Source: a virus. From it: a DNA stretch of 21,137 nucleotides. The notes beneath the pieces are model-generated. The model had not been told where the DNA came from. It was given only the letters and a program-made list of their open reading frames with translations, and did no database searches. The stretch is taken from positions 1-21,137 of IMG/VR virus record IMGVR_UViG_3300032296_000297. One strand, given 5' to 3'. The position numbers and the translations under genes were made by a program. Below are positions 15,867-21,137 of the stretch, piece by piece. Numbering within the stretch: position 1 is the first letter of the stretch; each line of letters opens with the position of its first letter.

Positions 15867-16952
15867 TTAACGTTTTTTAATCCTTAATCTACCATCGTAG
15901 CCCTCCTCAATTACTCTGATCTGTAGACCCTCTTTCGGTGTTGCAGGGGCAGACTTTCGAACCATGTTAATGTTCTTAGACTCCTTCTCAAACTCCGTTA
16001 CAGCATCAGATTTTCCTTTTTCATAGAAAAACTTAGCTGTCTTGTCAGGGTCCATAGCCATTGCAATTGCTTTATGGAATCCTTCAGCGTCTTTGATATA
16101 TCCACTGTCATCTAAAAACTTACTAATGAAGTTATTTAGATTTGACTGTCTGGACTTAATCTCCTCAGCTTCTCCTGGCTTGTAGACAACTTTTGTGTTC
16201 TCATCTAAATTAAATCCGAAACCTTCGAACTTTGAGAACAACTCCTCTGTCTTTTGCTGGAAGAATTGAGACTTCTTCTGATTCTCCTCCATTAAAGCAG
16301 ACTCGGACTGCTTATATGCTTTGTAAGACTCGTAAGCATCTTTATCCTCTTGCGGAACAAAGCTTTCTCTTGACTCAAGAGGAACCTTGTACTGTTCCTT
16401 AAGACTGTTAAAGTACTCCTTCGCCTTCTTCAGCTCTTGTTTTTTCTGTAGCTTCTTCTGTTTGATTTCTTTGTCGTCATCAAGATCCTCGTCGTACTCG
16501 TACATACTCATCTTGTACTCGATGTCTTCATCGTCATCACCGTTCTCACGGTAGAAGTCAGCTAACAGTCGGTCAGGGTTTTCGGAATCTAAATCTCTGT
16601 TGATCTTTAGAAAGTCCTCTAGTCCTCGACCTGTTTCTTTTTTATATTTACGGAAGGCAGCAACGTCCTCTTCTAATTCTTCTTGAACAACTCGCTCTTG
16701 AAATAAATCATCGATAGAGTTAACTTCCTTTCCGTATTTTGTTCTGATGTGGTTTACAACCACTTCGTCGTCAATATTATATGCAGCTGTGTTCTCTTCT
16801 TGGCTAAGATCTATCTGTGGATTTTCATCTACTGATGTCTCGCTAGTCTGTTCAGCTACCTCTTTTTCATGCTGCTCTACTAACTGAGTTTCTAACTCAA
16901 CTAGTGACTTTTCTTCAAAGTCAACAGCTCGTACTTTAAATTCCCCTTCCAT
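15867..16952 (-). CDS. Head scaffolding protein
   Basis: This 361-aa protein is strongly charged and predicted helical, with acidic runs (ENGDDDEDIEY, YEYDEDLDDDKE) next to basic coiled-coil stretches (IKQKKLQKKQELKKAKEYF). It ends in a basic tail (DGRLRIKKR), the usual capsid-binding end of scaffolds. No enzymatic motif is visible. It lies directly before the major capsid gene, the classical position. A TAATTTTG motif 22 nt before the ATG may start the scaffold-capsid transcript. The role is inferred from composition and position, which together are convincing. Confidence 0.85.
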   Translation of the reverse strand: MEGEFKVRAVDFEEKSLVELETQLVEQHEKEVAEQTSETSVDENPQIDLSQEENTAAYNIDDEVVVNHIRTKYGKEVNSIDDLFQERVVQEELEEDVAAFRKYKKETGRGLEDFLKINRDLDSENPDRLLADFYRENGDDDEDIEYKMSMYEYDEDLDDDKEIKQKKLQKKQELKKAKEYFNSLKEQYKVPLESRESFVPQEDKDAYESYKAYKQSESALMEENQKKSQFFQQKTEELFSKFEGFGFNLDENTKVVYKPGEAEEIKSRQSNLNNFISKFLDDSGYIKDAEGFHKAIAMAMDPDKTAKFFYEKGKSDAVTEFEKESKNINMVRKSAPATPKEGLQIRVIEEGYDGRLRIKKR

Positions 16953-16974
16953 TATATTAGATTTTAATTGATTA

Positions 16975-16982
16975 CAAAATTA
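16975..16982 (-). promoter_or_regulatory. TAATTTTG, candidate -7 element before scaffold and capsid genes
   Basis: It matches TAnnTTTG in one of the few non-coding gaps of the head region, 22 nt before the scaffold start. A TTG -33 element is not visible at the expected spacing. Confidence 0.35.
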
Positions 16983-16991
16983 GTTAATTTT

Positions 16992-17108
16992 TTAATATAG
17001 ACTTTTAAGTCTTTTAATGATGCTTGGCATCTTAGGATTTGGTGCTTTTGGAACCCTAACTTTAGGAACCTTTGGCGACTTCGGTTTTGGTACTTTTATA
17101 CTTTTCAT
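16992..17108 (-). CDS. Small basic PK-repeat protein (38 aa)
   Basis: A 38-codon frame starts with an ATG at 17108 that overlaps the stop of the preceding 100-aa gene as ATGA, the same coupling seen elsewhere here. The protein reads MKSIKVPKPKSPKVPKV and continues RVPKAPNPKMPS, so Pro and Lys/Arg alternate almost regularly over residues 5-28, followed by a short basic tail (IIKRLKSLY). Such a sequence cannot fold as a globular domain and is likely extended and polycationic. It could bind DNA or the acidic scaffold next door. The coupling and biased composition argue that it is a true gene, but it resembles no family I can name. Confidence 0.6.
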   Translation of the reverse strand: MKSIKVPKPKSPKVPKVRVPKAPNPKMPSIIKRLKSLY

Positions 17109-17407
17109 GATCCTTTAATCCATTTCTTACTTGGTGATGCAGTCTTGCTTGGACTCCACTTAATTTTATTTGACCAGTACGCCGCTGACATCTTACCTTT
17201 TGATATATTCTTAGCGTGTCTGCTTTTAAAAGCCTCTCGCTGACCAGCAGTCTGATTAGTCTTTACGTTCTGCTGACCGAAACGTATCGTCTTAACTTGA
17301 TCTCCTTCTTTAGCCACAACAATGTGTGACTTAGTCGGATGACTAGGAGTTCTTTTAGGCTTGTTAAATCCTTGTACTCCAGCTCGTTCTAGTCTTGAGT
17401 CTTTCAT
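17105..17407 (-). CDS. Small basic conserved phage protein (100 aa)
   Basis: The product is rich in Lys, Ser and Arg. It contains RAGVQGFNKPKRTPSHPTKS, then VKTIRFGQQNVKTNQTAGQR, REAFKSRHAKNISKGKMSA and AYWSNKIKWSPSK. I recognise this KPKRTPxHPxKSH ... FKxRHAKNIxKGKMSAAYW pattern as a small protein common in environmental phages near head and packaging genes, without known function. It is very basic and lacks hydrophobic segments, so nucleic-acid binding or packaging inside the head is plausible. It is ATGA-coupled on both sides, to the 48-aa and the 38-aa genes. Confidence 0.75.
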   Translation of the reverse strand: MKDSRLERAGVQGFNKPKRTPSHPTKSHIVVAKEGDQVKTIRFGQQNVKTNQTAGQREAFKSRHAKNISKGKMSAAYWSNKIKWSPSKTASPSKKWIKGS

Positions 17408-17550
17408 TTCTTCTTAGCTGTTTTTGCTGACTTCTTAAACGCACTAGCTGTAGGAGCACCTTTAGTGCCTGGCTTACGCATAGTCTCACCTGAACCCTGC
17501 TCAATACGCTTTCTTTTAGCGTGAATGTTTGCATACAATCCTTTTGCCAT
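17404..17550 (-). CDS. Small basic conserved phage protein (48 aa)
   Basis: The frame starts at the ATG at 17550, 3 nt after the 210-aa gene, and its stop overlaps the next start as ATGA. It reads MAKGLYANIHAKRKRIEQGS, then GETMRKPGTKGAPTASAF and a Lys-rich end (KKSAKTAKKK). I recall this short MAKGLYANIHxKRxRI...GSGExMRKPGxKGAPTAxAF pattern in many environmental tailed phages, where its function is not established. It has a high positive charge and no membrane segment. The family pattern and tight coupling make a real gene very likely. Confidence 0.8.
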   Translation of the reverse strand: MAKGLYANIHAKRKRIEQGSGETMRKPGTKGAPTASAFKKSAKTAKKK

Positions 17551-17553
17551 AAC

Positions 17554-18186
17554 TTATTTATTATCGTAAAACATTAAGTAAGAGTCCTCTGTACTCCACT
17601 TCTCAAATCCTTCACAATTGAAGTATGTGTCATTCACCAAGTAGTCTGGCTTCTCAGGGAATGGCTTAGTAACAAACGACGGCTCAGACCATTTAACTCT
17701 GTTATTAGGCTGTAGTGCTATCTGACCGTTGTCAAGTAATATAATATGGTGTGACTTATGCTCTAGCGGATCTTCAGCTAAAGTAATGTCTGTATTTATG
17801 TCGTTAGACCCCCAGTTAATTGTAGCGTAGTAACTACCCTTGTACCAATTCCTATCTTTCATGTACACCTCAACAGGAGTATCATACACATAAGAAAGTT
17901 GAGTGATTGTGAATCTATAAGAGAAACAGTTCCATATCTGTAGGACGTGGAACGGTAGGTCTATTTCAGGTAATTTAGGCTCAGTCAACAACGCATGACT
18001 TGGTAACTTGTCACGCATAACTCCATTATCTAAAAGTACCTGAAACAATGCTGCTTGTCCAGGCATACACCTAACAGATATTACAACGCCTTCAGTAAAC
18101 TCTCCGAATCCTTTTTTAAATTGGTACATGTACTCGTTCCTAACGAATACTTTTAAAGGAAAGAAGTTATGCTCTATATAAGCCAT
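17554..18186 (-). CDS. Conserved phage protein of unknown function (210 aa)
   Basis: The protein starts MAYIEHNFFPLKVFVRNEYM and appears largely beta-stranded and rich in aromatic residues. Landmarks are ALFQVLLDNGVMRDKLPSHA, PFHVLQIWNCFSYRFTITQL, AEDPLEHKSHHIILLDNGQI and ALQPNNRVKWSEPSF. I recognise these blocks from proteins encoded beside portal genes in environmental and crAss-like phages; no function is assigned as far as I know. It overlaps the 71-aa gene stop by 1 nt (TAATG). No catalytic signature is obvious, although His-His (residues about 169-170) and conserved Asn/Trp might mark a binding site. Confidence 0.7.
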   Translation of the reverse strand: MAYIEHNFFPLKVFVRNEYMYQFKKGFGEFTEGVVISVRCMPGQAALFQVLLDNGVMRDKLPSHALLTEPKLPEIDLPFHVLQIWNCFSYRFTITQLSYVYDTPVEVYMKDRNWYKGSYYATINWGSNDINTDITLAEDPLEHKSHHIILLDNGQIALQPNNRVKWSEPSFVTKPFPEKPDYLVNDTYFNCEGFEKWSTEDSYLMFYDNK

Positions 18187-18401
18187 TACAATTTTTTACG
18201 CTTGTCCTTTACTCTTTTTGTAATAGGAATAGAAACTGATAAATTAATATCTGTCTCAGGTAAATATCCAGTCCCTGCACTCTGACTAACATCTAAAGTT
18301 ACAGGACCTTTGCTTACTGATACACCATAGTTAACATCAAATCCAGACTTTCCAGCAGTACCAGATAAGTAAGGATTTATTTTTGCTTTATTCTTTCTCA
18401 T
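18186..18401 (-). CDS. Small beta-rich protein of unknown function (71 aa)
   Basis: I start at the ATG at 18401, 1 nt after the portal stop, giving MRKNKAKINPYLSGTAGKSG. The frame continues upstream to 18566 only through the portal gene in another frame, so that extension is rejected. After a basic N-terminus come alternating polar/hydrophobic stretches (GFDVNYGVSVSKG, PVTLDVSQSAG, DINLSVSIPIT) like strands of a beta-hairpin sheet, and a basic tail (KRVKDKRKKL). It is translationally linked to portal and the 210-aa gene. The strand pattern recalls beta-barrel hairpins, but the protein is too short for a barrel by itself. Function unknown. Confidence 0.6.
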   Translation of the reverse strand: MRKNKAKINPYLSGTAGKSGFDVNYGVSVSKGPVTLDVSQSAGTGYLPETDINLSVSIPITKRVKDKRKKL

Positions 18402-18402
18402 T

Positions 18403-20838
18403 TTATCTAGGTTCAAATGATTCCATATCAAAGTCGCCAAGTGAGTCTTCTGTGCTCTCGAACTTAACTGGAGGAAGATTGTTCTTACGCTGATTAATAA
18501 GCTCTGACTGACGTTCTGCCTGTAGATCCACACGCTTGTCCTTAGCCTTTTCCTTCTCCTTCTCACGCTTCATTAATCCATCAGTCTCAATGCCTTTAAG
18601 CTGCATGTTGTACTCGAACTCAAGAGCCATAAGCTCTTTCTTCTTGTCAACCTCAAACTGCATTCTTTGCATATCTAGCTGCGCTTCGTTCTGCTTAATA
18701 GCAATCTTAGACTGAGCCTCAATCTGAGCAGTCTGCTGTTTCTGAGCTGCGGCTGCTTCTTGTGACTGCATGTTGATCTGCATCTGCATCTGCTGCTGCA
18801 TATCTTCACGCTCCTGCTGTTTCTGAACCTTGCGTCTGCGCTTAACCTTAAGCATCTCGTTAGCAAGCTTCAAGTTCTTAATCATTCGAATATCTATAGC
18901 GTCCTCAAGATCAATCTGATCTCTACCTAATGACACCTGGATGTTTGCCTCAAGCTGTTGTTTTTCTTCAGCATCTGGTGCGACATCTATAAATATTCCA
19001 AAGGAGTGAAGGTATAGGTTCTTAATATCATCTAGAATAGCAAGGTTATACTTACCAATCTGCATCGCGAACTCATCCTTAAAGTCAGCGTACTGTAAAA
19101 TATCTCCAATACGAAGTGACAAACACTCAGCAAGTCGTTTAGTAATCATTAACCCTCCTTGAAGGATATGACGTGTAGCAACGTTACTATTAAGAGCAGC
19201 CAACTTCTGAACACCTAACAATGCGTTAGGGTCAGGAGAAGATCCATCACGAGCCTCATTAAGACCTGTGACATCACGTATCATATTAAGGTTGTAGTTG
19301 TAGTTATTTATAAGAGCAGCCATCTTACTCTGACCGCTGTTACTGTTAAGTTCTTGGATAGGAACTCGTGCGTTGTTAAACTCACCGTCACCAGTGTAGC
19401 TTCTACCAATAACGGATCCTGTCTGGAAGTATAACTTAAGTGCATCCTCTGGGTTGTATGCTGCGCCAGTACCAAGATCTACCTCAGCGATACCATCTGC
19501 ATCAATAAATACCCCATCAGGAACTACTCGTGCCATTACCTGCTGTAGCTTCAAGTGTGTAAGCTGAATCTGATCAGCAAAAGGAATCATTCGCTTAACT
19601 AACGACTGAATCTGTCCCTTGTACATACTCGGTGCAAACATCACATAGTTAGGCAATGCCTTCTCTGTAGCTGCATCAGGACGAACCATATTCTCAAGCA
19701 TGTTCCACTTGATGACAGTGTTAGTACCTAACACAAGTACTCCCTCGTACCAAACTTCCTTAGTAACGTCAAGTCGTTCAAACATCTCGCTCTCTGACTC
19801 TGGGTTAAACGTCTCATCTCTACGGATTACTCGTTCGCCACCATTCTCAAGGTACTTCTTCTTATATACGAATCGTTTCTCTGTCTTGTAGTTAAAGTAC
19901 AACAACGTAACTACTTCATCGTCAAAAACATCATCTTGGAAAGTTCTAATGATTGGGTAGTAGTTGTACCACGCAGATCCAGAACTCTTAATATCCTTAA
20001 GTTCTTCATCTGTAATTGATGGGTTGATCTTACGAAGTTCAGTGTAGTGAACTTGCTTAACCTCACCAACATAATATATATCTGAGAAGTCAGGCTTCTC
20101 TGTGTAACTATAAATAAGTGCAGCAGGATCAACGTACTCAACTGCAACTCCAGATCCAACATTAAACGAGTGCTTAACAGATCCTATACCTATCTCAGTA
20201 AGATCTCTGTCTACTTGTGGCTTAACTACGTCACCGTAGTCATTCATCTCTAACAAAGTATTGATCGCAACCTCTTCAGCTATCTCAATAGCTGGCTTAT
20301 ACTTAAGCTGCATGTACAATGAAAGCTCCTCATCATTCTCAGGGAGCTCGTCCTCTGGAACGTTAAATGCATCTATTCCGAACTGATCCTTAGTCTGCTT
20401 CAAGAAGTCCTTAGCCAACATGTCAGCCTCAACCATTTCTTGGAATAAGTTCTTCTTTTCTGCTGACGAAATATCTTGTGACTCTACCTTCAAGGCATAC
20501 TCACGGTCAGCCATACCATTTACAACAATGTCAACAAACTTAGGTATAATTGGAACTGGCTTCCAGTCCAAGTTCATATAAGAAAGGTCACCATCAACAG
20601 CAAGCAGGTCCTTGTACATCTGTGTTGGCTGCATACCACGAGAGTAAAGTCTCAGTTTATGAAACTCTAAGTACTGATCGTAGTATCTACAGCTACCTGC
20701 GTTAACTCGCTTAAACCACTCACCCTCAATTGCCTTACCAACTCTAAGACCGTAGTCTTTAGTTTTTTTCTCTGCATCAGTTGCGTACTGGTTTGGGAAT
20801 GGAGAGTTACTTATAATTACCGATGGTTTGCTATCCAT
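18403..20838 (-). CDS. Portal protein
   Basis: This 811-aa protein should form the dodecameric ring at the DNA-entry vertex of the head. It begins MDSKPSVIISNSPFPNQYAT, with EWFKRVNAGSCRYYDQYLEF and PVPIIPKFVDIVVNGMADRE next, a pattern I associate with crAss-like and related large portals. The core (about 150-560) includes EIGIGSVKHSFNVGSGVAVE and DVTGLNEARDGSSPDPNALL, the latter in the region expected to line the tunnel. The C-terminal part (about 660-790) is a Gln/Met/Lys-rich coiled coil, possibly a barrel extending into the head, ending in an acidic tail (DSLGDFDMESFEPR). Its start overlaps the terminase stop by 1 nt (TAATG). Confidence 0.85.
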   Translation of the reverse strand: MDSKPSVIISNSPFPNQYATDAEKKTKDYGLRVGKAIEGEWFKRVNAGSCRYYDQYLEFHKLRLYSRGMQPTQMYKDLLAVDGDLSYMNLDWKPVPIIPKFVDIVVNGMADREYALKVESQDISSAEKKNLFQEMVEADMLAKDFLKQTKDQFGIDAFNVPEDELPENDEELSLYMQLKYKPAIEIAEEVAINTLLEMNDYGDVVKPQVDRDLTEIGIGSVKHSFNVGSGVAVEYVDPAALIYSYTEKPDFSDIYYVGEVKQVHYTELRKINPSITDEELKDIKSSGSAWYNYYPIIRTFQDDVFDDEVVTLLYFNYKTEKRFVYKKKYLENGGERVIRRDETFNPESESEMFERLDVTKEVWYEGVLVLGTNTVIKWNMLENMVRPDAATEKALPNYVMFAPSMYKGQIQSLVKRMIPFADQIQLTHLKLQQVMARVVPDGVFIDADGIAEVDLGTGAAYNPEDALKLYFQTGSVIGRSYTGDGEFNNARVPIQELNSNSGQSKMAALINNYNYNLNMIRDVTGLNEARDGSSPDPNALLGVQKLAALNSNVATRHILQGGLMITKRLAECLSLRIGDILQYADFKDEFAMQIGKYNLAILDDIKNLYLHSFGIFIDVAPDAEEKQQLEANIQVSLGRDQIDLEDAIDIRMIKNLKLANEMLKVKRRRKVQKQQEREDMQQQMQMQINMQSQEAAAAQKQQTAQIEAQSKIAIKQNEAQLDMQRMQFEVDKKKELMALEFEYNMQLKGIETDGLMKREKEKEKAKDKRVDLQAERQSELINQRKNNLPPVKFESTEDSLGDFDMESFEPR

Positions 20839-21137
20839 TATTTTCTTAATTGACTAATGTTGCCACTGTTGTTGTATCTGACAAAATTAATATTTATTTT
20901 TGACTTTTCCTCTTTGACTTGAAACATGTTCTTTCTAGTAGCCATAATAGCAAGTCCTGAACTAATTGAGGCATCATGTTTTGTTCGATTGTTTATATCA
21001 AACCTTGCCCAGTCCTCTAAAGTTTTGGTAAAGTACATGTTACCCATCTCGTCTGGTTCACGGTAAGTTCCCTCCTGATCAAAGCCTACGTACTGTTCAA
21101 TGTACGTGCCTATAGATGATGCGTGAGCTTGTTTAAC
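20838..21137 (-). CDS. Terminase large subunit, C-terminal end (cut by the right edge)
   Basis: The frame is open from the right edge (99 codons) to a stop that overlaps the portal start. Residues include VKQAHASSIGTYIEQYVGFD, MYFTKTLEDWARFDINNR and TKHDASISSGLAIMATRK. This matches, as I recall, the end of crAss-like large terminase nuclease domains, where an Asp before a small-residue helix (here KHDASISSG) is the last acidic catalytic residue of the RNase H-like fold. Position directly before the portal supports this. There is an internal ATG at 21047, but the frame continues beyond it, so that is not the gene start. The ATPase domain would lie outside the window. The terminase identity is inferred from short sequence and context. 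Confidence 0.7.
   Translation of the reverse strand, partial: VKQAHASSIGTYIEQYVGFDQEGTYREPDEMGNMYFTKTLEDWARFDINNRTKHDASISSGLAIMATRKNMFQVKEEKSKININFVRYNNSGNISQLRK

Noticed and set aside
16999-17012. AGACTT/AAGTCT inverted repeat near the end of the 38-aa gene as a terminator
   Set aside because: The stem is short with too tight a loop, AT-rich and without a T run directly after it on the minus strand.
18402-18566. 126-aa version of the 71-aa protein starting inside the portal gene
   Set aside because: The added 55 residues are a frame shadow of the portal C-terminus. The ATG at 18401 fits the tight gene spacing.
20838-21047. Stand-alone 69-aa protein at the right end
   Set aside because: The frame has no stop upstream to the window edge and the residues before the internal ATG continue the same terminase-like sequence, so it is the end of a longer gene.

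Overview
This window looks like the virion-structure module of a lytic, podovirus-like tailed phage, most probably a crAss-like phage (order Crassvirales) or a close relative from an aquatic or environmental sample. The host is probably a Bacteroidota bacterium. I base this on the gene order, the 811-aa portal, a 468-aa major capsid protein recognised by similarity, and a 1337-aa protein whose N-terminus (NKDLDERLVPDGVYRDALN) is typical of crAss-like 'stabilisation'/muzzle proteins. A BACON-like domain, AT-rich DNA, poor Shine-Dalgarno sequences and TAnnTTTG motifs resembling the Bacteroidota -7 promoter element in several gaps agree with this. All supported genes lie on the minus strand, so transcription runs from high to low coordinates. 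Gene identities are recalled family resemblances and no database search was run.

Head and packaging (21137 to 13207). The C-terminal end of the large terminase enters from the right edge, followed by the portal, a 71-aa beta-rich protein, a 210-aa conserved phage protein and three small Lys-rich proteins (48, 100 and 38 aa). An acidic coiled-coil scaffold (361 aa) and the major capsid protein come next. The boundaries from terminase to the 38-aa gene are 1-4 nt overlaps or 1-3 nt gaps. Strong intrinsic terminators then follow the capsid gene, the 254-aa gene and the 96-aa gene in turn, so expression appears to be stepped down after the capsid gene.

Tail (13128 to 3696 and 3677 to 2889). Two neck/ring-type proteins (240 and 300 aa) lead to the 1337-aa muzzle-like protein and a 958-aa modular fibre. 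The fibre carries four Thr/Ser-only linkers between Cys-containing repeat modules. A 262-aa protein further on carries the KGWTSFWSF motif that I associate with the C-terminal part of crAss stabilisation proteins, here apparently detached as its own gene.

Modification cassette and ejection proteins (4610 to 1). Beside the fibre gene are a GT-A-type glycosyltransferase, a GNAT acetyltransferase and a 2OG-Fe(II) prolyl-hydroxylase-like oxygenase, interleaved with tail genes and partly ATGA-coupled to them. Together with the mucin-like Thr linkers and a PPPP segment, this suggests a self-encoded system that hydroxylates, glycosylates or acetylates the phage's own tail. This is the most interesting idea in the window and it is an inference. 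The left end holds a 235-aa Ala/Gln-rich internal virion protein and the first 428 codons of a larger internal/cargo protein that runs off the edge.

I saw no tRNA, CRISPR array, insertion sequence, integrase or diversity-generating retroelement. No gap between genes exceeds about 120 bases.
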